From the NCBI GenBank assembly GCA_023512835.1, contig CM042084.1:11991842-12055841 (forward strand): a stretch of 64,000 nt of DNA, written 5' to 3'. The translations under genes were made by a program, and so were the position numbers. Source of the DNA: Taxillus chinensis (lineage: Eukaryota > Streptophyta > Magnoliopsida > Santalales > Loranthaceae). Position 1 is the first letter of the stretch, and each line of letters begins with the position of its first letter. Shown in pieces: positions 12,327 to 24,081 of the stretch. A model generated the notes under the pieces. The model had not been told where the DNA came from. It was given only the letters and a program-made list of their open reading frames with translations, and ran no database searches.

Positions 12327-13322
12327 GGAGATATGTGTGATATTGAACTTTTCAAGCATTAATGCTAATTTAGTGTTTTGATATTTTTTTTAAGGTTTAG
12401 AACCGGAGAACGACAGCGGATAGTAAGGGTTTTTCTTTTCTTTATTCTTACTTTTCTCTTCCTCTTTATCTTGTTTTATTTGGAATTATTATTGTAAGAG
12501 TTTTATGTTTCTTATTCCATTTTATTGTTGAGAAGATTAGATTAGTCTCTTTTTAATCTCTCTTGGTAATCTATGCTATTGATTGGGGTAGATAACCATT
12601 TTGATATTCGGGGTTATCCTTGTTAACCTTGAATGTTTTAAATGAATTCTATAATATGCCTATCTTATGTATGTTAAAGTTATTATAACCTCTTATGTTT
12701 GGACAAAGTAAGTTTATAATGGGTGGTTCCAGAAAGACCTCCAATGCATTGGGTAAAGAACATCACTTGGAGAGTGTCAATCAAGTGATAATATGTTACG
12801 TTATGTTATGATACGGTATTCGGGTGGTTAACCTAGGTCATGATGTTATGATACGATTTCTAAACATAATCTTCCATGTTATGATTTTCTTGTGAAATGT
12901 TGATCATGTATGCAAATGTTATATGGTATTTCCTATGTTCGATATCTTCATGATTTTCCTTATCCGCTTATTTTACCCTTACTGGGCTATTTGAGCTCAC
13001 CCTTTTTTATGATTTCTTTTCCAACCCCAGGAAATTAAGGGATGGAGAAACTAGGATAAGGAGTCGAGAAGTGCTTGGAAATAAAGTTGTGTGAAATTTT
13101 AAAGATTTATTAAGTTGTTTGCTCGTGTGCTTTGTTATGTAATAATGGGTTATGGACACTTAGTCTCTAAACCCCTAAACCTTAAAGATCTTGGATTGAA
13201 ATTTGTAATAATGAATGGTTTGTTTGATTAATTAAGTAATAGTTTGAAATTGATATAAAATTTGTATATTTAATTTCCGCTAACGCACCCGGGTTGGAGG
13301 TTTCAAATTTGGGGGTGTTACA

Positions 13323-13830
13323 AACGTGCCCCCCAGACAAAGGAGGATCCACCAACCCATTCAAAGCAATGAAGTCCGAAAAACCAGACATCGAAGCAGA
13401 GATATGTGGAGAGCCCACCCGCTCAGAAGGGAACCGCACCACATTAAAATCCCCGCCAAGACACCACGGCACAGCCCAACAACAATGAATGCCTGTGAGC
13501 TCGTCCCACATCAAACACCGATCTCGCACGGTATGAGGGCCATAAATCCCCGAGAATATCCACTCAAGTTGATCCCCAACATTCCGAAAGCGACAAGAAA
13601 CTGAAAAATCTCCAACAGCCACCTCTAGCTTCTCCAGCACCCGAGTATCCCACATGACCAAAACACCACCAAAAGCTCCAACCGAGGGCAAAGACACCCA
13701 ATCTGCAAAAGGACACCGCCAAAGGCTGCGAATGTCAGAGACCAAGAAATCCTCCATCTTGGTCTCCTGAAAACAAATCAGATCAGCACGCCACTCCACC
13801 AACAAGTTCCGTATACACAACGCTTATCCT
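13323..13830 (-). pseudogene. LINE ORF2 endonuclease domain (interrupted)
   Basis: Minus-strand text WRADLICFQETKM, GVLVMWDTRV, WIFSGIYGPHT and WCLGGDFNVVRFPSER is the APE-type endonuclease of plant L1 elements. The domain is cut at 13322 by the inserted LTR and resumes at 10332 with TFTWSNN. A one-base excess in a run of six G next to the junction also breaks the frame. Confidence 0.88.
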
Positions 13831-13872
13831 GATCATGCAAACCCCGCACATTCCATGAGAGGAGCTTACAAT

Positions 13873-14112
13873 TCATGGAACAACCAAAATATCCCTAGGA
13901 AAAGAACCTTTGCCATCATAATTCACCGTGGAGACAAGACGTTTCAGCTTCCGAGACCCAGACCGGCCTTTGAGGGATGGCTTCGCAGCCCGACCAACAG
14001 TGGAGCAGCGCTGTACGTGGTGGGCCTCAATGGCTTGGAGCAAAGCAGTAATATCCCCCTCGTACCCTGCATAAGTAACGCCGATGACATGCTCGGGTCT
14101 TGTCCGACCCAT
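13873..14112 (-). pseudogene. LINE ORF1 C-terminal remnant
   Basis: Encodes HVIGVTYAGYEGDITALLQA ... LKRLVSTVNYDGK and stops just before the ORF2 start. The ending resembles the ORF1-like text at 22745-22975 (VLGVTYESFN ... LKGLASSINYD) in VPS13 intron 4, so both belong to one LINE lineage. Confidence 0.75.
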
Positions 14113-16500
14113 TCGGTATTTTTTAATAGACCTACGCTAACAAATTCTGTCCCGTTAAAATGAGTTTATATTAAAAAAACAGTCAATTTTAAAAATAACC
14201 ATGTTATTTAAATTATTATTTAAAATAAAATATTATTTTATTTATACAAAGTGTACTAACTACCTTTTAAATTAAAATTAATTTTTTTTACAAAATAAAA
14301 ATCTTTTTTTATTTTTTTTTTCAAATGATATCTATCTTAGAAAGAAATTATATTTTGTTAATAGCTATAGTTTTATATTTATAAGAATACACAGGCGATA
14401 TATAGCTCTTCCTTTTTACAATAATTTTCAAAATAATTGATTTCAAAATATAATCTCTTCTCAGATCACTCAATTTAAAAATCCACTAGTGATATATAAG
14501 ATAATTGTGATTTTTTGATAAATTACTTGTGAATACCCTCATTATTATTATATTGATATTAAATTTCATATCATGCGTGTTCTTACTAGGGATTAGATTA
14601 AATAAATCAAATACCCGATATATACAATATAAAGTTAGAAAACAAATGACTAATAAGTAAAATGTTATTATACTTGAAAACTAATTAATACCAACCACAT
14701 AAATATTTAAAATATCAATAGTCAATAATTTAGTAAAATGGAAAAATTGATATTAATATCAACCATTGCATTAAATTTGCGTGATTTAAGGGAAAAATTG
14801 CAATAGGTTTTCTGTGCCACCAAAATACGTTACTACATATAAAAACAAAGTTTTGTTAGAAGTACCATTAGACTTTTATTGTTATAAGAAACACATTATC
14901 CGTCTATTAAAAAATAACACTGTCTTTGATATGTGAATGTTAATATGAACGTATAATAATAATAATGTGATTAATAAAATTCAAAATAAATATATTCATC
15001 GTATCATTATGATAATACCGATTACATATAATATAAAAGAAAATCATTTATGTTTGTTTGACCATTTAAGACGTAAGCTAATTAATATACATGTTAAGAA
15101 GATGAATAAGATTAACATTAAACATAAAAAAAGGGAGAAGACCAAAATGATTTGATTGCTGGTGCCAACAAAAAATCTGAAATCATTATATTATATATAA
15201 AGCACACCTACTAATAATAATTATTAAAATAAAACAATTCGGTCATGTTTAATTCGATGAAATTATGTTTAAAAATGCGATTATTTTTTTAAATTACGAG
15301 TTCAATTAAATTTTAATATTCATTAGGGCTGTAAATGAACCAAATATTAATGAACAAGCTAGTGTTTGCCTCAATAAAAGATCGTTTGTATTTGTTCATT
15401 TAGAAATAGTGCCGTTCATGAACACTATTGTTATTTTTGCAAGCATGTTCGCAAACATCCATGAACAAGTATTCACGAACAGTTCATAAATATTATTCGT
15501 ACTCATGAAAATTATTTATGAATAAAAATTTAACAAACCACTTAATATATAGAAAAGGTATTGCTATTAAATATAAATATTTTATTTTAAATATAATTTA
15601 ATAAGCATAGATTTGTATATTATTAGTAAAAAATTTATTTATTTATTATTAGTAGTATAATAATTTCACGAGCTATATATAATAATTGTTTAAATATATT
15701 AAATAAATATAATATAGTATAATAGTTAATTAATTATAATTTTTTGAATTATTGTATGCTATTATTTTTTTAGTTTTTTATGATTTTATAATTATATTTG
15801 TAATCATTAATCAGAATATCATAATTTAAAATTTATATTTAAATCATTAATAAATAATAATGAACACTTTGATACTCGGTCATTAATTTATAACCTTAAG
15901 AGCATTTCCAACTCATTAGCAAAAGTAAAAGCCAAATGTATATTTGGCTAAAAATTCTCTCAAACATAGTAGTTAAATGCATAGCTAAAATAATAAAAAA
16001 AATTAAATTTAACTTTTGCTTTTGCTTTAGCTAAAGATGCCATGTCATCAAACAATAAGGGTCCATTTAATTGAGTGTATTATTTTTGAAACAATAAATT
16101 TGATAAATTTTTAAATAATATAAATTCATCTCAATTCATAATTTTTAAAAATAATTATATTTTAAAAATAAAACAGCCACGGCGCCTAATACCTTCCCAT
16201 GTCTACCCCACCATCTCCAACGCATCCTCTCCCCCTCCACAGCCCCCTCTCTCTGCGTCGCCCCCATCCCCCCCGTCAGCTACCTCCCTCTGCGTCGCCC
16301 CCCTCCCCCCCGTCAGCCACCCCCTGGGCGCGCGACGCCCCCGTCAGCATGTTTGAATTGCATCCCACTAATCTTCTTCACGACGCCATATTGAATTTTT
16401 AAGCGATTCATTTTATTGAGATTGCTTATTGGCACACGCAGTCAGCATGTTTGAACTCCTACCATTTTGCAGACAAACAGCCAAACACGGAACAAGAACA
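14113..16500. other. AT-rich intergenic DNA with MITE-like traces
   Basis: No gene is supported. 15326-15520 begins GGGCTGTAAATGAACC and is rich in inverted TGTTCATGAAC-type phrases, resembling dispersed plant MITE-like repeats. 15898-16050 starts AAGAGCATTTCCAACTC, similar to the ends of the TIR element at 61140-62055, but no matching right end was found. 16195-16340 is C-rich. The short open frames here look like chance. Confidence 0.5.
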
Positions 16501-16520
16501 GTAAGAGCGAGAATCAAGAC

Positions 16521-16546
16521 TAGGGTTTTAGAGCCGTAAACCCTAA
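16521..16546. promoter_or_regulatory. Telo-box pair upstream of VPS13
   Basis: TAGGGTTT (16521-16528) and AAACCCTAA (16538-16546) form an inverted pair about 145-170 bp upstream of the VPS13 ATG. Telo-boxes (AAACCCTA) are known plant promoter or 5'-leader elements of broadly expressed genes. Their role here is inferred only from sequence and position. Confidence 0.55.
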
Positions 16547-16690
16547 CAGGATTCGCACAACATTGCTGCTTAGTTGCATTCGCCGTTTTTTTGTTCAATC
16601 GATCCTTTCGTGTTCCAATTCGCAACACTCCCTGTTCTCTCCTTCGATTTTTCGTAGGCCGCTTTCCTCGTTCAAAGCAGCGGAAGCGAA

Positions 16691-19600
16691 ATGTTCGAAG
16701 GTCTCGTTCGCCAGCTGCTCCTCGGATACCTAGGCCGCTACGTCAAGGACATCAAAAAGCAGCATCTCAAAATCACCGTGTGGAACGGTACGTTGTTGTC
16801 ACCTTCATCCATACTTTTGTTGTCATCATCGAAAAGTGTTTCCTTCCGAATTGAACTCGATTGAGTAAGAATTAGGGTCACAAAGGGTCAACAAGATTGG
16901 AGCTGAGCCTGAGGGTCGTCGTGGCTTAGTTGCTTAATACATACATATAGGATGTTCGAGGAGGTTTTTTGTTTAAGTTTTCTTAGAAACAGAAACGTGC
17001 TTATAAGCCGTTCGATAGATTGATAAAAATAAATACCCACAAGCACTCTTGTTGTATTAGACTTAGCTTGATGCTTAATGAAAAATTAAAATAAAAACCC
17101 AAGCATCCTCTTAAAGCCCCATTTCATTACGGTGGTAGAGGTGAATTGTATAAAGTAGAGGGCGTTTATTGCTTAGTTCGGTAATGTTGTGCTTTTAGAA
17201 GAAACTGTTTTTAGTTGTGCTGAAAAAGTAAGATGCTTTAAAAATAAGCAAGTGAGTGCTTGTTAAAATATAATTTTAAAAATGATTTAATTTTTAAAAG
17301 CAGTTGATAAGTGTTTAGTAAATTTAAAACAAAAGTATCGTGAAAATATAAAAAACATAAATAATTTTTTTATTTTATTATAATTTTTTTTAAAAAATTA
17401 CCCTCCTCTCCCATCCCCACCTGCACTGCCCCCCTCTGCTCCCCCCTCACCACCCCTTATGCTCCCAGCCCCCATCCTTCCTCCCTCCCCCCCTCTACTC
17501 CCTCCTTCCCCTTTGCTCCCATCTCCCATCTCCCTCCCCCCCCTCCCCTCCTGCCCTCCTTTTGCTCTCAGCCCCCATCCTCCCTCCCTCACCCCCCTTG
17601 CTAGCCCCCATCACCGTCTCCGCCGCCCCTACCATGTGCTCCACCGTGCCAATGTCCTTGTGCCCAGAAATGTAGGATGTGGCTAAGATATGGAAGGGCT
17701 GAATTGATATTTTAAAATTTTCAAACTGCTTCATGAAAAAGAAGCTTATAGAAGCAACCTTTAAATTGCTTTTGCTTTTGGGCAAAAAAGCATAAACTTA
17801 TTTTATAAACACATTTTTTTAAATTTATACAATAGCTTTTGATATATTTGTCCAAAAGCAACCTCCCAACAGCCTCCCAACAACAATGCCAAATTGGTCC
17901 TATATTTGTCTACAAGGAGCATATGTTTATACACCAAAATAAATTCATTGAAATGCTTTACGTACCCTATGGGGCTAGCATGATGGTAGAGCACTAGGGC
18001 CACATGCCCTCTGTGGTGAGATCGATGGTTCAAAACCTTGCATTCAGGGTAGGGGGTTTTAGGTGATATTGGTGGCATGTCTCTGGAAGTGGCTGGAAGA
18101 GCAAGTATGGGTGATGGTAGTGGCAACAAGAGTATTGTCTGAGGCAATGGTAATGTTGGTAGTGGTGGTGGGTTTGGAAAATTTTATAAAAGTATGCACA
18201 AAGGCATTTTTTTGAATATATATTTATATTTATTTTACTATGAAAGAATCTCTCTCCAACAAAAATGCCAAATTGGTCCTATATTTGTCTACAAGGAGCA
18301 TATGTTTATACACCAAAATAAATTCATTGAAATGCTTTACGTACCCTATGGGGCTAGCATGATGGTAGAGCACTAGGGCCACATGCCCTCTGTGGTGAGA
18401 TCGATGGTTCAAAACCTTGCATTCAGGGTAGGGGGTTTTAGGTGATATTGGTGGCATGTCTCTGGAAGTGGCTGGAAGAGCAAGTATGGGTGATGGTAGT
18501 GGCAACAAGAGTATTGTCTGAGGCAATGGTAATGTTGGTAGTGGTGGTGGGTTTGGAAAATTTTATAAAAGTATGCACAAAGGCATTTTTTGAATATATA
18601 TATTTATATTTATTTTACTATGAAAGAATCTCTCTCCAAATAATTTTTTTTAATCATAAAAGAGACTTTATTAAAGCTGTTGAAAAGGAGGCAAACAACA
18701 ACAAATGTCCCAAACATTTAGAAGGCCAAAACCCTTATCATTATAAATGATACTAGAACACTAATAACAAATTACATATACATTTTTAGGGCTGAACTTT
18801 ATTGGTATTGTCTCTTGCAGAGGAAGTATTATTAAGAAATGTAGAGTTGATTCTCGAAGCTTTTGATTACCTTCAGTTGCCATTTGGTCTGAAGCAAGGT
18901 TCTGCACTACTTCCTTACTATACTAATATGTCTCTTTCTTTTTTTCTTGAAGAATTGTTATTGTTAATCTTGTATATCACGCATAATTTATATACTGTTG
19001 GGCAATCTTACTCTGTTTCTCAAGTGTTTTGTGGTCAAGGATGAAAATGAGTTTGTGTGATGTGTTGCTGCTGGGCAAAAGTTTCCACAACAAATCTAAA
19101 GAACACTATTCTTGAGTCATTGATATGTAGAAATTTGTAAAATATGAAGCTGAATTATTCTTTATTTTTGTTTTTGTTGTACTTTTTTGTGTTATTATTT
19201 TATGAATGGCTGTACTCTACAAAGTTGCATTTCATTGTGTTTGTTAGTTTGTGCCAGGGTAGCAATGCCTTTCTGGATAGCCTAATCAATATTCTGGTTG
19301 CCTTTTGTTGTAGAGCAGTCCTTCACTTAAGTTGATTGCCTCACACAATTTCACACCTTTGTTCCAATTACTGCAAGGCAGTGTCTTTCCTAGTTAAGCA
19401 GTTGCACATCATTTTAATTTCATAGTTCCTCTCTTTTTATTTGTGCACCAGACCCCTTATCTTTTTTCTGTTCTTCCTTTTCAATGCTACTTTTTCTTCC
19501 TTTTCCTCTCTCTGTCTTTCTCTCTACTTCCCTCTCCCCCGCATGAAAGAGAAGAATATGTTGTTAACATATATGCTACCAATTTCCTTTTGAGGGAAGC

Positions 19601-22600
19601 AGTTGAGGATAATGGTATATATATATGATCTGATTATACTTTTTTAATTGTACAGCAATTATTTGCAGAATGTCTGATTGCTGTTGTATATATGTATACA
19701 TTTTTTTTATCTGATTTTACTTGCTAACTGCATCTAGACATGGAGTGCTTCTTTAGGTTGGGTTGGGAAGTTGAGCATCAAAATTCCATGGAAGAAGCTT
19801 GGTTGGGACCCCATTGTAATTTTTATAGAGGATGTATTCATATGTGCCTGCCGACGGGAAGACCAAGAGGTATTTTTTCTTTATAAAAATGATAGATTTA
19901 TATTTGTTAAGAAGTAAGAGATTGGTTTTCGGGATCTGAAAATGGCACTGTCAAAATGTTAAGCACCATAACCACCTATTTAATTGGGGCATTTAGCACT
20001 ATAAATGGCGCTTGCCTGGGCAATGGTTGGTGCTAGTTAAAGAGGTCTTGATTTAAGGAAAAATTTGTGATGCTTCTACTCCGAAAATGGTTCAATGAAG
20101 ACACTATTATGTGTAATACATGCTTTATTGTCATAACAGCTGATGCTTTCCCTATCCGATGCTTGAAAAATAAACACTTGCACATTTTAGTTGTTTTATT
20201 TAACTGCCGAATATCTAAGGTTAGGCCCTTGATAGGCAATACTGAGTGTACTTGCCTTGCGGCACCTGAAAAGCTAGGTGAGTGAGCCAAGTGAGGAAAC
20301 AATGAATCTAAGATCTTCATATCTAAAGGCTGTTATACATGTATGACAGAAGCAGATAATCATCTTTGAAAGTCATAATACTCAATGGAAGGTACCCTGG
20401 AATTTTATTCATAATAGTCTTGTTGTGGATTTGTGGTAGTGGGGTAGAGGTGCAGTTGAAAGAAGAGAACTTGCTGCCAAAAAGGCTAAACTTGCTACAG
20501 CAGAGCTGGCCAAATTATCTAGACGGGTTTGTGGTAAGTTATTTGATTTTGTGCTCTCAAGGGTAAATTGTAAGTTATGTTAATATTAGCTATTTATATA
20601 TACACATTTTGCTGATGCTAGTTTAGAGGGTTTTTGTCACCATTATCTTAGTTTGCTAAAAGAATTAACTTGTTAATCATTGCTTAAGCTTGACATGTAG
20701 TATATCAGTGTAACAAAGATCTCGTAACATCCCCATTGTGCCATTCGATAGAATATTGTAATGGTCGCATAACCTCATGCCTATGATCCCAATTTGACCT
20801 ATTTTGGTAGCACTTCGTGGTGAGGAATTGTCTTGTGTGACATGGCGAGGCTGTGTTTCGAGGTTGTTACAAATCGAATCAGAGCCTACACCAGTTTGAA
20901 GTTTGAAACAAAGTGATGCACGATGAGCCAACACTAGATTCTGCACAACTGACATGTGAATCCACACCACTAACTTATGTTTTCATGTGAAATTGTTTTC
21001 TGGCCGGCCACAACTTCACCACCTCCGTGTTATTTTGATAATGAGCAGTTTTTCGGTGACTTTGTCGTAGGCCTCCTTGCCTCTAATACTCTCATGATTT
21101 GCTTTGATTTGGAAGCGGATCTATTTTGCCTCCTCTCTAAGCCCTCGTGTTTCATTCTTTCTTTTCCTTACCAGATTTATTGTTAGGTGGCTGGCGATGA
21201 TCTCATCAATGGTAAATATTTGACTCCCATTTGGATCACTCTTCCTCACCTCTCATTGTAATTTTCCATCTTGATTTACTTTGGCCTATTGCTTCCACTT
21301 TTGGAACATTATTGGCCATGGATTTGCCTACCACCACGCTTGTCTGCCCAAGCGGAGCCTCTTTTTGCGTGGAATTGGACATTCGTTCATCACCCCCTTC
21401 TACCATCGGATTGGGTTGTCGACCGGAATTTTTCAGGTTGTTCGGTACCACAAGTTGCTGACGATTGGTTTTGAGCGTCCAGGCCGTGCCCCCACCCATG
21501 CCACAGCCCATGACAGACCGGCTGTGCCTCCGCCGGTCGCTTCCGTACCGCGACGGCATTGGTGTCCACTCTCACGCGACGCATCGCTTTCCTCCCGCTC
21601 CGAGCCAGCATTGCCTTCGACCCGGTCAACGCCGATGTCGCCCTCCGCCCAGTCTGCACCAACCTCTCCTCCGTTGGTGGGCCACCCGGCCATGCTTCCT
21701 TCGGCTTGATCCTCCTCGCCGGCGTTGCCTAGATCTAGGTCAGAGTCTGCCTCGTTGGTTTTGCCGCGTCGGACAGCCTCGGATCTTGCCTCCTCGTCCG
21801 CTGTGCCGGCCTCTCTGCCTCCTCCACGCAGTGTTCTGCCTGTCGGTGCGCCTCCTGCAGCCGATAGTTGCCTTGATGCAAAGGCATCCGATTGTCTCGA
21901 AGATCGTCTCCCTGCCACATTGTCCACATCTTTGCATTTGCCATGTGGCGCCGACGCCAGCGTGGGTCTTGCTGCCCCCCCAGACCCAGTAGGTGCTCCC
22001 GCCCACCTTCCCCCAAACCCTATCTCTTCCTTGCTAACTTGTCCCGCCCTCTCCCAGCTCAGGCCCACCTTGTCTCGTCCCAGCCCTCTCCCCTCCCACC
22101 CCAGCTTGTCCTGCTCCCCTTTCCCCTAACCCACCAATCCCATCCCCCTACCGGCCCACGCGCCCTTCCCTCTCCCCTATGTTTGCCCCCTTCCTACCCC
22201 TCTTCCCCCTGTGCCCTCTCCCCCTCTCCTAGACCACTTCTTACCCCTCTAAACCTCCTCCCTTCCGAGCCCACTAACCCCACCCCCCCCCCCCCCCCCC
22301 TCCTCCCTCCTCCCTCCCTCGCGTTCCTCCCTGCCACCCCTTTTCTTCCGGCGGCCTTGTTTCTGCCCCTCTTATTGTGGATCAGAGCTTGGTCATCCAC
22401 TATAGCATTGTGGCTGCCCTCCCCGCTTCCTCGTCGGAACCCGCTTGGCCTTCTCCACTGGCCGGCTTGTCACTACTGGCCCCTCTTCCTTGGCTGTGGG
22501 CTTTCTTCCCGGCCAGCAACCTCCTTGTCCTTGGCCGGATTTGTTTGTTCCCCCTCTCTCTTGTGGTTGGTGGCGGCTCGTTTGGTTCTTTCGACAATGT

Positions 22601-24081
22601 TCCTTTTCTCTGCTGGGATAATGCTACCGTGCTGCCTAGGGAGATTTCGTTGGGTGGCCAGGCTGTTCAGCCTGATTGTTCCCTTGAGTGTGTCTCCGGT
22701 TACCCGGCGGATGAAGAGGTGGAGCCGGAGTAGTTACGTTCCCACAAAGCTATTGGAAAGGTGTTAGGGGTGACTTACGAGAGTTTTAACCTTGCTACCT
22801 CTAATTTATTGCGGGATATTGAAGCTAGGCATCAAGCCTAGAAGGCTTCTACCTCATCTTCTCAGTCGTCTGCGAGCGGATCTAAACTCGGGCGGGAGCT
22901 TAAGGGGCTTGCATCTTCGATTAATTATGATGTCGGGGTTTTTCGGCCTTCTAGGCTGAGGTAGTTGGCTTAGGGGATTCTTTTGCTTGTCTATTTTTAG
23001 GTTTGGTATTAGGCCTTATGTAGTATCATTGTATTATTTGTATGGGCTTCTTTTATCTTTTTCTTTCTTTAATATAATGTTTCTTACTTATAAAAAAATA
23101 AAAATATATGTAGGCATGTTTTGTGTTCTGATAGTTTTTACCACTTGCAGATAATCAGGCTGGGGGATCATTTATTTCATACATCACTGCAAAGGTGACA
23201 TTTCCTTGTCTTATAGTAGATTTGATCTTGCATAAGCTCAATATATATTAATAGAATATAAATTTCATTTATTGTAATAAATAAATTTCAATTCTCTTAC
23301 ATAATTCTGTTAATCAATTTATTATGCTTTCAAGATTCATGTCCATCACCTTTATTACATGATTTGGAAATTTGAAATTTATGTCTCAATGTGCCATGTA
23401 ATGTTTTCCCCTCTTCAGATTCTTGACAGTATCCAAGTGTCCATAAAAAATGTACATGTCCTCTATTGTGATAGGCAGAGTGAGCAGGTATAATTTCATC
23501 TCATTGTACACCCTATTTTGGTTTTTTTCACATATTGATGCAGTTAATTGTATTAATTTAATTCTGGATTGCCCAAAAAAAGTGGCTTATTAATTGGCTT
23601 AGGTTCATGAGTTATTTTGCAGTGACTAGTGAGACCATGAACACCACTATGTGAAGAAATTTCCATAATGATGTGGTATACTAGTTGTTATTTTTCATAA
23701 TAACAGTGGGTTTGTTCTAAATAAATTTTCTTGATGAAATTTAAAATAAGATGACTTTTAGAGCATGACTTTGATAAACTTAGACAATTTTTTAGACGTC
23801 TATACATATCATATAGCTCAGTTTCATGAATTATTTTGCAGTGACTAGTGAGACCATGAACTTCATTATGTAAAGATATTTCCATAATACCGTGTTATTC
23901 TACTTGTTAATTTTCATAATAATAGTGGGTTTGTTCTATACATATTTTCTTGATGAAATTTAAAATGAGGTTACTTTTTAGAGCATACCTTTGATAAACT
24001 TGGTCAAATTTTTTCCCAGGCACATGTTTTATTTGGTCTAAGATTTTCTAGCTTGACGATTACGAAGCAGAATTCCATTGG
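16691..24081 (+). CDS. VPS13: VPS13 exons 1-7: chorein_N domain, residues 1-185
   Basis: Exon 1 (16691-16787) holds the ATG and KITVWN. Exon 2 (18821-18898) gives EEVLLRNVELILEAFDYLQL. Exon 3 (19757-19869) gives LSIKIPWKKLGWDPIVIFIE. Exon 4 (20440-20533) gives AAKKAKLATAELAKLSRRVC. Exon 5 (23151-23194) gives DNQAGGSFISYITAK. Exon 6 (23419-23487) gives ILDSIQVSIKNVHVLYCDRQ. Exon 7 (24020-24081) gives AHVLFGLRFSSLTITKQNSI. The order, IPW motif and lengths match the conserved VPS13 N terminus that forms the lipid entry end. The ATG was chosen because it begins the conserved MFEGLVRQLLL. Confidence 0.93.

Larger units (their letters stand above)
10333..13322. mobile_element. Probable solo LTR (2,990 bp) nested in the LINE
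   Basis: The unit starts TGTAAGACCC and ends GGGGGTGTTACA, and is flanked by a perfect 5-bp duplication AACGT (10328-10332 and 13323-13327). TG...CA ends and a 5-bp duplication are the hallmark of LTR retrotransposon integration. Length, AT-richness and absence of gag/pol motifs suggest a long solo LTR, of a size known from some Ty3/gypsy lineages. I did not find a second copy of either end inside, which argues against a complete small element. A TATA box and likely transcript start lie inside (11729-11736). Confidence 0.82.
7147..14112 (-). mobile_element. Degenerate L1-type LINE, interrupted by an LTR unit
   Basis: The element reads on the minus strand. Its 5' side (near 14112) carries the end of ORF1 (VIGVTYAGYEGDI ... 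STVNYDGKG), then the ORF2 start (KLLSWNVRGL). ORF2 continues with an APE-type endonuclease (13320-13830), a reverse transcriptase (about 8216-9600) and a zinc-binding zf-RVT tail (about 7278-8009). It ends in an A-tail, read as T at 7147-7156. Excluding the inserted LTR it is about 4.0 kb and 5'-truncated within ORF1. Several frameshifts and at least one stop (before [13 protein letters not shown] text near 8950) show it is dead. No convincing target duplication was found. Confidence 0.88.
20534..23150 (+). other. VPS13 intron 4 holding LTR and LINE remnants
   Basis: A 2.6-kb intron whose interior is almost wholly transposon-derived (see 20709-20871 and about 20950-23098). Only the borders look like original intron. 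Confidence 0.6.

Noticed and set aside
21433..22767. Long proline-, alanine- and glycine-rich frames on both strands
   Set aside because: They overlap in several frames in a pyrimidine-rich block that belongs to a LINE ORF1 region. Openness follows from base composition, not from a host gene.
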